Shown here: positions 7,747-16,016 of the stretch, piece after piece
Position numbering within the stretch: position 1 is the stretch's first letter
How the letters are laid out: each line of letters opens with the position of its first letter
Source: Clostridium sp. AM49-4BH
GTDB taxonomy: Bacteria; Bacillota; Clostridia; Lachnospirales; Lachnospiraceae
Assembly: GCF_003478335.1 (NCBI RefSeq)
Contig: NZ_QUFB01000051.1
Span: 1-20,540, forward strand
Reading direction: 5' to 3'
DNA length: 20,540 nt
The notes under the pieces: generated by a model
The model's input: the letters and a program-made list of their open reading frames with translations, nothing else
What the model was told of the DNA's origin: nothing
Database searches by the model: none
Made by a program: the position numbers and the translations under genes

Positions 7747-9123
7747 TTATTCTTCAGCGAGATAAGCTTCATATTTGGCGATCACTTCTTTCATAGCCTG
7801 TGGTCCCGGAGCACCGATCGTATTACGCTTAGCAACACAGGTTTCCATGCTGATCGCATCATAAATATCTTCTTCGAATACCGGGCTGATCGCCTTATAC
7901 TCTTCCAAAGACATCTGACCCAGTGAAATATTCTTGTCAATGCAGTACAAAACGAGCTGTCCGACAATGCCATGTGCATCGCGGAATGGAACACCATGAT
8001 TTACCAAATAATCCGCTGCGTCAGTCGCATTTGTAAATCCACCCTCAGCGCTTGCACGCATACGGTCTTTGCGGAAGGTGATCGTGTCTAGCATACCATT
8101 AAATAATACGATACATCCTTTCGTGGTATCAATGGCATCAAAGACAAATTCCTTATCTTCCTGCATATCTTTGTTGTAGGCCAAAGACAGTCCCTTCATC
8201 GTAGTCAACAGAGAGATAAGAGAACCGTATACACGACCTGTCTTACCGCGGACAAGTTCTGCAATGTCCGGATTCTTCTTCTGTGGCATGATACTGCTTC
8301 CGGTAGAATAGGAGTCATCAATATCAATGAACTGATATTCGTTCGTGTTCCAAATGATGATCTCTTCGCAGAAACGGCTCAAATGCATCATAATGATGGA
8401 CATTGCTGCACTAAATTCGATCAGATAATCACGGTCAGATACAGAATCCATACTGTTTAACGTTGGACCGGTAAATCCAAGCAATTCTGCGGTGCGTTCA
8501 CGATTGAGCGGATAGGTTGTTCCGGCAAGTGCACCGGAGCCGAGAGGGCAGTAATTCATGCGCTTATAAATATCCTGCAGACGGGAACGGTCACGGTAGA
8601 ACATTTCGAAATAAGCACCCATATGATGTGCTAAGGTGATCGGCTGTGCTTTCTGCAAATGAGTAAAGCCCGGCATGATCGTATCAATATTTTCCTTCAT
8701 GATCTTTAACAGGCTTTGCAATAAACCGAACAACAGGTGCTCCATTTCCTTGATCTCTTTGCGGGTATATAATTTCATATCCAAAGCAACCTGATCGTTA
8801 CGGCTGCGTCCGGTGTGCAGGCGTTTGCCGGCATCGCCAATGCGCTCGATCAAATGTGCCTCCACAAAACTATGAATATCTTCGTGCTCTTCGGTAAAAA
8901 CAAGTTTGCCATCACGAATATCATCGCGGATCGACTGCAGACCTCCGATGATCGCCTCTTTGTCTTCGTTGGTCAAAATTCCCTGCTCAGCTAACATTGT
9001 GACGTGTGCAATGCTGCCTTCAATATCTTCCTCATAAAACTTCTGGTCAAAAGAAAGAGAAGCATTAAAGTTATGTACTAATTGATTGGTTTCTTTCGTG
9101 AAGCGTCCGCCCCAAAGTTTCAT
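7747..9123 (-). CDS. argH: Argininosuccinate lyase
   Basis: ArgH splits argininosuccinate into arginine and fumarate, the last step of arginine synthesis. The 458-residue length is standard. It starts with the family-typical MKLWGGRF and carries [10 protein letters not shown] (103-112), GFTHLQ with H155, and the fumarase/aspartase superfamily signature [11 protein letters not shown] (275-285), whose serine is the expected catalytic residue in a mobile loop. The start at 9123 has GGAGGA eight bases upstream. argG is not adjacent, so the arginine pathway is split in this genome. The gene lies 148 nt after a small membrane-protein gene, separated by a leader with a long inverted repeat. I saw no convincing promoter in the leader, so it may be read through from tyrA-pcrA or be controlled by the leader. 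Confidence 0.98.
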   Translation of the reverse strand: MKLWGGRFTKETNQLVHNFNASLSFDQKFYEEDIEGSIAHVTMLAEQGILTNEDKEAIIGGLQSIRDDIRDGKLVFTEEHEDIHSFVEAHLIERIGDAGKRLHTGRSRNDQVALDMKLYTRKEIKEMEHLLFGLLQSLLKIMKENIDTIMPGFTHLQKAQPITLAHHMGAYFEMFYRDRSRLQDIYKRMNYCPLGSGALAGTTYPLNRERTAELLGFTGPTLNSMDSVSDRDYLIEFSAAMSIIMMHLSRFCEEIIIWNTNEYQFIDIDDSYSTGSSIMPQKKNPDIAELVRGKTGRVYGSLISLLTTMKGLSLAYNKDMQEDKEFVFDAIDTTKGCIVLFNGMLDTITFRKDRMRASAEGGFTNATDAADYLVNHGVPFRDAHGIVGQLVLYCIDKNISLGQMSLEEYKAISPVFEEDIYDAISMETCVAKRNTIGAPGPQAMKEVIAKYEAYLAEE

Positions 9124-9183
9124 AGTGGTAATCCTCCATTTTATGTAGTAAATTATGCTTTATGGTGAAATGTGCTTTACATA

Positions 9184-9244
9184 GTTAAATCTGCAGAAAC
9201 AATGGAAGAAAAACATTCTGCCATCCGGTTACTGCAGATTTAAC
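9184..9244. repeat. 61-nt inverted-repeat element in the argH leader
   Basis: A perfect 13-bp inverted repeat: GTTAAATCTGCAG (9184-9196) and CTGCAGATTTAAC (9232-9244), with 35 nt between. On the minus strand (argH sense) the inner part can add about seven pairs (AAC/GTT, ATGG/CCAT), leaving a 15-nt loop. No T-run follows, so it is not a plain terminator. A second, imperfect inverted repeat (TATGTAGTAAA at 9142-9152 with TTTACATA at 9176-9183) lies between it and the argH start. It may be a leader RNA structure, a processing hairpin or a small mobile-element remnant. Confidence 0.6.
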
Positions 9245-9271
9245 GGTAATTTTTACGCTTAGTTGTTAAAA

Positions 9272-9538
9272 TTAGTCCTCTGCTTCTGGTGTTGTATCTG
9301 AGAACTCAATAAAGTCATCATCAAAATTGTCACCAAAATCATCCGCATCAAAGTCATCCAGATAATCGCGTTCCAGATGGCGGAAAACAGCATAAGCAAT
9401 AGCTGCAACTGCTGCAACTGCGCCTATGATAGCGAGTGCAATGATGATGCCGTTTTTGTTTTTCTCCTCTAACTCTTTCTTGTGGAGAAGTTCGTTAATC
9501 TTTGCTGTATTCATTAATTCTTCGAGCTTATTTGACAT
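9272..9538 (-). CDS. Small single-pass membrane protein with acidic C-terminal tail
   Basis: An 88-residue protein I cannot name. Residues 1-29 are charged and helix-prone (KLEELMNTAKINELLHKKELEEK), 30-52 form one Ala/Ile-rich membrane helix, and in residues 56-88 sixteen of 33 positions are Asp or Glu (for example DDFDADDFGDNFDDDF). There is no signal-peptide cleavage site, so it is probably anchored in the membrane; the side on which the tail lies is uncertain. ATG 9538 is chosen for AAAGGA nine bases upstream; the longest frame from 9595 starts within the promoter and operator region. It lies 68 nt after pcrA and before argH. The acidic tail might bind cations or a basic partner, but this is only inference. 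Confidence 0.8.
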   Translation of the reverse strand: MSNKLEELMNTAKINELLHKKELEEKNKNGIIIALAIIGAVAAVAAIAYAVFRHLERDYLDDFDADDFGDNFDDDFIEFSDTTPEAED

Positions 9539-9569
9539 AGCGCCACATCCTTTCCATGATTGGTCAATT

Positions 9570-9588
9570 GTTATACGAATAGTATAAC
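9570..9588 (-). promoter_or_regulatory. Operator-like palindrome over a possible -10 box upstream of the small membrane protein
   Basis: GTTATAC (9570-9576) and GTATAAC (9582-9588) form a perfect 7-bp inverted repeat with a 5-nt spacer. On the minus strand a -10-like TATACT with an upstream TG (extended -10) lies at 9586-9581, inside the palindrome. No good -35 box is visible. A repressor site over a promoter fits, but so does a small pcrA 3' hairpin. Confidence 0.4.
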
Positions 9589-9606
9589 ACATCACACGTG
9601 CAATAT

Positions 9607-12063
9607 CTATATTTTTTTAAGTTTCGCAAAGGAAGCCATCATGCGCCTGGTTGAGCCATTATCGAAGTCGACAGTCACTTCGTGATCTCCATTTTTTTCT
9701 TTGAGAGCAATTACGGTTCCCTCACCAAATTTCTTGTGTTTGATGCGGTCGCCCTCACCGTAGGACAGTGTGCCGGATGTGGTCTTGCCGCTATTTGCTT
9801 TGTCAAATATCGAGCTGTCCCGCAGAGAGGAGCCTTTGGAACGATAAATATCTCCAGTCTGGGAAGAGCTTCCGATCCCTTTGCGGATCAATGGATTCCC
9901 GGCAAACAGGTCAGCTCCGGAACTGCGTCTGACTGCCTGTTTGGCACTACGTTCTGCCATAGGATCCCAAGTAGATGACGCATTTGTGCGTACATTTGGA
10001 AGCTCGTTCATGCGAACCTGATGATACGACTGCCTGCGGCTTTCAGTAAAGGAATTGCCGCTAAAAGGAGAGGAAGCAGTTCGGGAACTATCCTGAAAAG
10101 CATCTCCATTTTGCTTGAGCAGATACCGCGGGATCTCATTCAGGAATGAAGATGGACGGTTGTATTGCTGCTCACCATTGCGAAAACGGCTTCGTGCACA
10201 GCTTAGCGATAATTTCTGTTTGGCACGGGTAATACCGACATAACATAAGCGGCGTTCTTCCTCCATTTCCTCCGGGTCATCGCCCATGACAGCAGCATAT
10301 CCCGGGAAAATACCGTCTTCCATGCCGACCAGATATACATAAGGAAATTCCAATCCTTTCGCACTATGTAATGTCATAAGCAACACCATGTTGTTGTCAT
10401 CGTCTACCGTGTCAATATCTGCAACAAGAGCAACTTCCTCCAAAAATCCGCTGAGCGTTGGCTCCTCTTCACAGTTTTCCTCATAAGTGACCACTTTATT
10501 AATGAACTCTTCGATATTTTCAATACGTCCGTTGGCTTCCTCGGTATCCTCTTCCTCCAGCAGGCGGACATAACCGGTTTCTTCGATGATCTCACGGATC
10601 AGATCTTCCAAGCTATACTCGGGAGATGCTAAATGCCGCTTGAACGATTCGATCAGACTGACAAAACTGCCCAGCTTGCCGGCGCTGCGTTTGATGCCGT
10701 CAATGTATTCGTAGTTTTGCAAAGCACCGTAAAAACTGGTCTCGTGCGTGAGTGCATAGTCGGCTACCCGGTCGATCGTTGTAAGACCAATGCCGCGCTT
10801 TGGCACATTGATGATTCGTTTTACGGAAATATCATCTAAACCGTTTTCCACCGTGCGCAAATATGCCAACAGATCCTTGATCTCACGGCGTTGGTAGAAG
10901 TTTACCGCACCGACAATACGATATGGAATATTGGCCGTCACCAGTTTTTCCTCCAATACACGAGACTGTGCATTCGTACGATACAAAATGGCAAAGTCCT
11001 TGTAGTCTGCTTCGCCGGTCTGTACAGCGTAAGAGATACCGTCGGTAACAGCCTCCGCTTCTTCGTATTCATTACCATATTGCGCAAAATAGATCGGATC
11101 ACCTTTTTCCTGGTCTGTCCAAAGCGCTTTATCCTTACGCATGGAGTTATGACTGATCACAGCGTTTGCCGCATCCAAAATATTTTGGGTGCTTCGATAG
11201 TTTTTCTCCAGCTTGATCACTTTAGCGTCAGGATATTCGGTCTCAAAGTTCAGGATATTATATATATTGGCACCACGGAATTTGTAGATAGACTGGTCAT
11301 CGTCACCGACAACGCACAGATTCTGCTCGCGTCTGCCATCTTCTCCGGTAGAGTCAGCCAACAGGCGTACAAGCTCAAATTGAGCTGTGTTAGTATCCTG
11401 ATACTCATCGACCATAATATAGCGGAAACGGTTTTGGTAATAGTCCAGGATTTCCGGGTTATCCTGCAATAGCTGAATAGTCTTCACGATGAGATCATCG
11501 AAATCCAATGCATTTGAGTCGCGAAGACGTTTTTCGTATTCCCGATAAGCTCTGGCATATATTTCTTTGAGATAGTCACCGGCAGCACGGCGTTCATATT
11601 CTTCCGGAGTGATCATCTCATCTTTGGCAGATGAGATAGCACCGAGTACACTACGTTCTTTGAACTTTTTGGGGTCTAGCTGCAGATATTTCAAAATATC
11701 CCGCATTAATGTCCGCTGATCGTCTGCGTCATAGATTGTGAAACTTCTCGAATAACCAAGAGCTTCAATATGGCGGCGCAGTATGCGCACACATGCGGAG
11801 TGGAAGGTGCTGACCCATATGTATTCTGCACCGGAAGTAACAATATTATCAACTCGCTCACGCATTTCTCCGGCAGCTTTATTGGTAAAGGTAATGGCAA
11901 GGATGTTCCAAGGGTTGACGCCATATTCCTCGATCAAATAGGCGATACGGTGTGTCAATACACGGGTTTTGCCGGACCCGGCACCTGCTAAGATCAGAAG
12001 TGGTCCCTTAAAATGTTTAACTGCTTGCTCCTGCTCAGGATTTAATCCTTCTAATACGTTCAT
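9607..12063 (-). CDS. pcrA: ATP-dependent DNA helicase PcrA (UvrD/Rep superfamily 1)
   Basis: PcrA unwinds DNA 3'-to-5' in repair and plasmid replication, and clears RNA polymerase and RecA from DNA. The 818-residue protein has LNPEQEQAV at the start (Q motif), Walker A GAGSGKT (27-33), motif Ia TFTNKAAGEMRERV, Walker B DEYQDTN (219-225), motif III GDDDQSIYKFRGA, motif IV NYRS, motif V TLHSAKGLEFPYV and motif VI YVGITRA. A Ser/Arg-rich linker (about 655-765) leads to a C-terminal Tudor-like domain (GDRIKHKKFGEGTV onward), which in PcrA contacts RNA polymerase. It is somewhat longer than the usual ~720-740 residues because of the linker. It begins 18 nt after tyrA and is probably co-transcribed with it. 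Confidence 0.97.
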   Translation of the reverse strand: MNVLEGLNPEQEQAVKHFKGPLLILAGAGSGKTRVLTHRIAYLIEEYGVNPWNILAITFTNKAAGEMRERVDNIVTSGAEYIWVSTFHSACVRILRRHIEALGYSRSFTIYDADDQRTLMRDILKYLQLDPKKFKERSVLGAISSAKDEMITPEEYERRAAGDYLKEIYARAYREYEKRLRDSNALDFDDLIVKTIQLLQDNPEILDYYQNRFRYIMVDEYQDTNTAQFELVRLLADSTGEDGRREQNLCVVGDDDQSIYKFRGANIYNILNFETEYPDAKVIKLEKNYRSTQNILDAANAVISHNSMRKDKALWTDQEKGDPIYFAQYGNEYEEAEAVTDGISYAVQTGEADYKDFAILYRTNAQSRVLEEKLVTANIPYRIVGAVNFYQRREIKDLLAYLRTVENGLDDISVKRIINVPKRGIGLTTIDRVADYALTHETSFYGALQNYEYIDGIKRSAGKLGSFVSLIESFKRHLASPEYSLEDLIREIIEETGYVRLLEEEDTEEANGRIENIEEFINKVVTYEENCEEEPTLSGFLEEVALVADIDTVDDDNNMVLLMTLHSAKGLEFPYVYLVGMEDGIFPGYAAVMGDDPEEMEEERRLCYVGITRAKQKLSLSCARSRFRNGEQQYNRPSSFLNEIPRYLLKQNGDAFQDSSRTASSPFSGNSFTESRRQSYHQVRMNELPNVRTNASSTWDPMAERSAKQAVRRSSGADLFAGNPLIRKGIGSSSQTGDIYRSKGSSLRDSSIFDKANSGKTTSGTLSYGEGDRIKHKKFGEGTVIALKEKNGDHEVTVDFDNGSTRRMMASFAKLKKI

Positions 12064-12081
12064 TCGTCACCAAGCCTTTCT

Positions 12082-12948
12082 TTAGAATCGAATATGATCG
12101 CGGTAATTCTTTGCCGCTTCAAAAAAATGCATTAGTCCATCTTTGTCGCCGTCAGCAATCTGTTGTTTGGCAGCGGTCAAAATTTCTATATATTTGTCTA
12201 AAAAACTGCATATTTTGTCGGAGTTGGTCAGACAGATATTCTGCCACATTTCCGGGGAAGAGGAAGAGATTCGCGTCGTTGTGTGAAATCCTCCTGCCGC
12301 CAGTGTGCCGTAGGTACCGTCTTCATCAAGGGCGGCAACCGCATTGACCAGTGCCGCAGATATTACATGTGGACCGTGGCTGATACCGGCTACTACGGCA
12401 TCGTGATAATCCGGGTCGAGCAAAATACAGTGTGATCCGATGTCGTGAATGAATTGTTTCATCCATGCAACATATTCCGGTCTGCTCTCTGCAAACGGTG
12501 TTAAAATATAGTATTTATCACGGAAAAATGCAGATTCAGAATGTTCATAACCGGTCTTTTCAGAGCCGGTCATTGGGTGCCCGCCTACAAACTGCTCACA
12601 GAGACCATGTTCTCTGACTGCAGCAAGAATATCGCTTTTGACACTGCCAACGTCTGTCAGCAGGCAGTCTTTGGAAAGATAGGGAAGCAACTTATCCAAA
12701 TAGGCGATATTTTTGATGACAGGTGCGCATAGAAAAATACAGTCACAGTCAGCAAAATCAGCGAGATCTGTTGTGATCTTGTCTAAAATCCCATCCATTG
12801 CAGCCAATTCGAGGCGCGGGTGTGGTTTGGTAATATAGTAATTGTATGCCATAAGTTCACTGTCCGGATACTGTTCGCGCAGTGCATGTGCTACGGAGCC
12901 GCCAATTAATCCGAAACCAATAAATCCAAAATGGTGCATCGTTGTCAT
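12082..12948 (-). CDS. tyrA: Prephenate dehydrogenase
   Basis: TyrA oxidatively decarboxylates prephenate to 4-hydroxyphenylpyruvate in tyrosine synthesis. The 288-residue protein has an N-terminal NAD(P) Rossmann fold with GFGLIGG (11-17), LTDVGSVKSDI (97-107), the active-site GGHPMTGSE with H124 and S129, a second conserved segment ISHGPHVISAA (H191, H194), and TTRISSSSPEMW with R226. Most relatives have HLPH where this has HGPH. The protein ends after the helical dimerisation domain and lacks the C-terminal ACT domain found in B. subtilis TyrA, so tyrosine feedback may be absent or act differently. Start 12948 follows AAAGGA at a long 14-base spacing; an ATG three codons in is an alternative. 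It is the first gene of the tyrA-pcrA operon. Confidence 0.95.
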   Translation of the reverse strand: MTTMHHFGFIGFGLIGGSVAHALREQYPDSELMAYNYYITKPHPRLELAAMDGILDKITTDLADFADCDCIFLCAPVIKNIAYLDKLLPYLSKDCLLTDVGSVKSDILAAVREHGLCEQFVGGHPMTGSEKTGYEHSESAFFRDKYYILTPFAESRPEYVAWMKQFIHDIGSHCILLDPDYHDAVVAGISHGPHVISAALVNAVAALDEDGTYGTLAAGGFHTTTRISSSSPEMWQNICLTNSDKICSFLDKYIEILTAAKQQIADGDKDGLMHFFEAAKNYRDHIRF

Positions 12949-12974
12949 AATAATTTTTACATTCCTTTCAATAG

Positions 12975-12986
12975 AAACATATGTTT
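12975..12986 (-). promoter_or_regulatory. Operator-like palindrome in the tyrA leader
   Basis: AAACATATGTTT is a perfect 12-nt palindrome placed just after the predicted tyrA start site and before the ribosome binding site. This is a common place for a repressor operator. No matching second copy was found, and AT-rich palindromes of this length can arise by chance. Confidence 0.3.
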
Positions 12987-12998
12987 GCGTTCTGTTCT

Positions 12999-13027
12999 AT
13001 TTTATATGACGATAGTGAGCGTGTCAA
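12999..13027 (-). promoter_or_regulatory. Sigma-A promoter of tyrA-pcrA
   Basis: Minus strand: consensus -35 TTGACA (plus 13022-13027), 17-bp spacer, -10 TAAAAT (12999-13004). A shifted TATAAA is an alternative -10. The leader to the tyrA ATG is about 45 nt. The -35 box lies one base from the -35 box of the divergent PBP promoter. Confidence 0.8.
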
Positions 13028-13028
13028 C

Positions 13029-13057
13029 TTGAATTATTGCATAAAAGCAAGTATAAT
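13029..13057 (+). promoter_or_regulatory. Sigma-A promoter of the class A PBP operon
   Basis: TTGAAT (13029-13034), 17-bp spacer, consensus TATAAT (13052-13057). The start codon is at 13187, giving a leader of about 120 nt with only weak internal stems (TCCTA 13076-13080 with TAGGA 13095-13099). No known riboswitch was recognised in it. Confidence 0.8.
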
Positions 13058-13186
13058 GTTTCTTGTCATGCTCTGTCCTAAAATTTGGATAGCATAGGAT
13101 GGACTGTCTTGTGATCTGAATGGAAAGACGATACTGCAGACTGAGACAGCAGAGTAAAGAATATACTTGGAAAGGCAAGGAAATTT

Positions 13187-15985
13187 ATGAAGCAACTAAA
13201 GAAATATATCGGTGGAACCGGTGATGTGTTGGGCATAATCGGAAAGACTTTAGGAAGTTATTTAGGAGTTGTTTCCAATATAGCGGGGACGATCATCGGC
13301 ATTTTTGCGACGGTATTGGTAATTGCGGGTATTGTGGGATTATGCCTGTATGTGAAGTTTTTGCCGATGTTTACCGAAGCCAGAGAGACGGTATTCGACA
13401 AGTTAGTCAATATGAGCGAAGATGACTTCGTGATGAAAGAAGATACCGTTGTTTACGACAAAGATGGTAAACTGGTCGGTTCTGTAAACGCAGGAAGATA
13501 TAAATATGCGGAGATCAAAAGTATTTCTCCATATTTGTATAATGGTTATATCGCTGTGGAAGATAAGCGTTTTAAGACACACGGCGGTGTGGATCTGCTT
13601 GCAACGATGCGTGCCGGCGTTGCGTTAGTCAAAAATGGCGGAGACATCAAGCAGGGCGGTAGTACGATCACACAGCAGGTGATCAAAAACAATTTATTGA
13701 CACAGGAAAAGAGTTATACACGTAAAATGATCGAAATTATGCTGGCACCAACGGTGGAACAAAAGTTCACCAAAGACAAGATCATGGAATTTTACTGTAA
13801 TAGTAATTATTACGGGAACCGCTGTTATGGTGTAGGGGCAGCGAGTGAATATTATTTTGGAAAATCAGCGGCAGATCTCGAGCCGTATGAGGCAGCAATT
13901 CTGATTGGTCTGTCCAATAATCCATCTGCCTATGACCCGGTGAATAAACCGGAAGCGGCATTAAAGAAACGGAACGAAGTACTTAAAAAGATGTACGATG
14001 AACAGGTGATTACACAGAAGCAGTATGATAGTTCTGTCAAAAAGAAGATCAAGATCCAGCAGTTGACCAAAGACGGTACGAATGAAAGTTATGTGGTAAG
14101 TTATGCAATCCATTGTGCTGCGCTGGCTCTGATGGAAAAGGAAGATTTCAAATTCCAGTATACGTTTAAGAACAAAGAGGACTACGAGAGTTACAACGAG
14201 AAATACAGCAATCTGTACAGCCAGAAGACCAACGACATCCGTGAGGGTGGATACAAACTGTATACGGCAATTGATATGAAAAAGCAGAAAAAGCTGCAAA
14301 AAGCTGTTGATAAGGGACTTGCCTACAGCAAAGAGAAAAACTCGGACAAGACAAAGTATGCACTGCAGGGAGCAGCGGTCTGTGTAGATAACTCCACCAA
14401 TTATGTTGTGGCGATCGTCGGTGGCCGTGGCACGAAGGATTCCTATAACCGTGCTTATTTATCAGCACGACAGTCCGGTAGTTCGATCAAACCATTGATC
14501 GATTATACGCCTGCCTTTGAAACAGGAGCCTATTCACCATCTACTGTTGTAAATGACCAGCCGATTGAAAACGGACCGAAGAATTCCGGTGGCGGTTATC
14601 GTGGCAGCCTGCATTTGCGTGAGGCGGTACAGCGTTCGATCAATACGATTGCATGGCAGGTATTAGAAAAGATCACACCGAAATATGGTATGTCTTTCTT
14701 AGATAAAATGCATTTTCATAATTTGAGTTATGTGGATAATGACAATTTATCGTTATCGCTCGGCGGATTTACCGAAGGTGTCCGCGTAGTCGATATGGCA
14801 AAGGGCTTTTCAACACTTGCCAACAACGGAAGCTATAGTGAAAAAACCTGTATTCAAAAAATAGAACATGTATCAGATGGAACGGTATATAAGAGCTCTA
14901 ATGATACGACACAGGTATATACTGAAGATGCGGCTTGGATGATGACAGATGTATTGAAAGGTGTTTTGAATGAGCCGTATGGTACCGGACGTTCTCTCAA
15001 ATTAGACAATGGTCAGATCGCAGCCGGTAAGACCGGAACGACCAACTCCAGCAAAGATGTATGGTTCTGTGGATATACCAAATATTATACAACTGTAGTA
15101 TGGGCCGGCTATGACACGCCGAGAGCTATGCCGGGCGTATATGGTGCATCTGTTCCGGGAGGTATTTGGAAGAACTTCATGAATCAGATCCATAAAAATA
15201 AGAAGCCACAGGATTTTACGGCACCATCGGGTATTTGTCTTGCAAAGTATGACGGCAAGGGAAATATGATCAAAGGAACAGAAAGCACGGATCTGAAGCG
15301 TACATCGGGCAGAGACTTCTTCTCGATAACGATCCTGAAAGCAAAGGCAGCGTATGCGGACAACTTGGAAGAGGCATCCTATGAGAAAAAAGTTCGTCGT
15401 AAGCTGGAAACATTTGAAAAGCTGACAATTCAGAGTATGGCAGATTACTATACGTTAGAAATCAGTTATCAGGAGCTTCGCGATATGATCTCTTCAATTG
15501 AGGATGATGATATCCGCAAATCATATGCGACGCGTGCGAAGAACAAATATGATTCGCTGAAAGACGAGACTGTAAAGTGGAAAGATGTTGTGAAAGCATA
15601 TGAAGAGCAGCAGAAGGAGTCTAATGCAGAACTGGCCCGTGAAAAGAAAACGGCGTCAAAGAATGCAAGAAATAAACAGCTTCGCAAAACCAGGGTTGCG
15701 CTTGCTAATACAAGATTGAAGGCATTACGTGGCTATGATTATCAGCCGGACAACATGGCGACTCTGTTAGAAAAAGCCAAGAGTGCGGTAGAGGCATGCA
15801 GGGGATATTCAGAATATGCAAGCTTAAACAGCAAATACCAGACTTACCGTACCGAATTATATATGTTGCCAACGAAAGCGGAATATGATGCACAGAATAA
15901 TCACCATACTCCGGGAACCACAAGTATACCACAAGCGACAGCAACACCAATGCCGACAGTAACGGCTCAGGCTGGTGCACAGTAG
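13187..15985 (+). CDS. Bifunctional class A penicillin-binding protein (glycosyltransferase GT51 / transpeptidase)
   Basis: This enzyme polymerises lipid II into glycan strands and cross-links the peptides outside the membrane. The 932-residue protein has a short cytoplasmic lead, one membrane anchor (about 35-59), a GT51 domain with catalytic E125 in EDKRFKTHGG and GGSTITQQ, and a transpeptidase domain with nucleophile S432 in SSIK, SIN (484-486) and KTG (615-617). All catalytic motifs are intact. After the transpeptidase, about 210 residues of charged, helical, probably coiled-coil sequence (about 700-905) end in a Thr/Pro/Ala-rich tail. This tail is not part of the standard fold and may be a wall-spanning or partner-binding region. 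AAGG lies six bases before the ATG. The partner gene starts 31 nt downstream. Confidence 0.95.
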   Translation: MKQLKKYIGGTGDVLGIIGKTLGSYLGVVSNIAGTIIGIFATVLVIAGIVGLCLYVKFLPMFTEARETVFDKLVNMSEDDFVMKEDTVVYDKDGKLVGSVNAGRYKYAEIKSISPYLYNGYIAVEDKRFKTHGGVDLLATMRAGVALVKNGGDIKQGGSTITQQVIKNNLLTQEKSYTRKMIEIMLAPTVEQKFTKDKIMEFYCNSNYYGNRCYGVGAASEYYFGKSAADLEPYEAAILIGLSNNPSAYDPVNKPEAALKKRNEVLKKMYDEQVITQKQYDSSVKKKIKIQQLTKDGTNESYVVSYAIHCAALALMEKEDFKFQYTFKNKEDYESYNEKYSNLYSQKTNDIREGGYKLYTAIDMKKQKKLQKAVDKGLAYSKEKNSDKTKYALQGAAVCVDNSTNYVVAIVGGRGTKDSYNRAYLSARQSGSSIKPLIDYTPAFETGAYSPSTVVNDQPIENGPKNSGGGYRGSLHLREAVQRSINTIAWQVLEKITPKYGMSFLDKMHFHNLSYVDNDNLSLSLGGFTEGVRVVDMAKGFSTLANNGSYSEKTCIQKIEHVSDGTVYKSSNDTTQVYTEDAAWMMTDVLKGVLNEPYGTGRSLKLDNGQIAAGKTGTTNSSKDVWFCGYTKYYTTVVWAGYDTPRAMPGVYGASVPGGIWKNFMNQIHKNKKPQDFTAPSGICLAKYDGKGNMIKGTESTDLKRTSGRDFFSITILKAKAAYADNLEEASYEKKVRRKLETFEKLTIQSMADYYTLEISYQELRDMISSIEDDDIRKSYATRAKNKYDSLKDETVKWKDVVKAYEEQQKESNAELAREKKTASKNARNKQLRKTRVALANTRLKALRGYDYQPDNMATLLEKAKSAVEACRGYSEYASLNSKYQTYRTELYMLPTKAEYDAQNNHHTPGTTSIPQATATPMPTVTAQAGAQ

Positions 15986-16016
15986 AAATTGGAAATCGGA
16001 AGAAAAGAGGACATAT

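Noticed and set aside
9124..9271. T-box or ARG-box in the argH leader
   Set aside because: No T-box core resembling AGGGTGG-ACCGCG and no clear ArgR operator were found, although the region is structured.
10891..11472. 193-codon plus-strand open frame opposite pcrA
   Set aside because: It is antisense to conserved helicase motifs, has no ribosome binding site and shows no recognisable domain; it is a shadow of pcrA.
13058..13186. Riboswitch in the 120-nt PBP leader
   Set aside because: Only short weak stems are visible and no known aptamer core was recognised.
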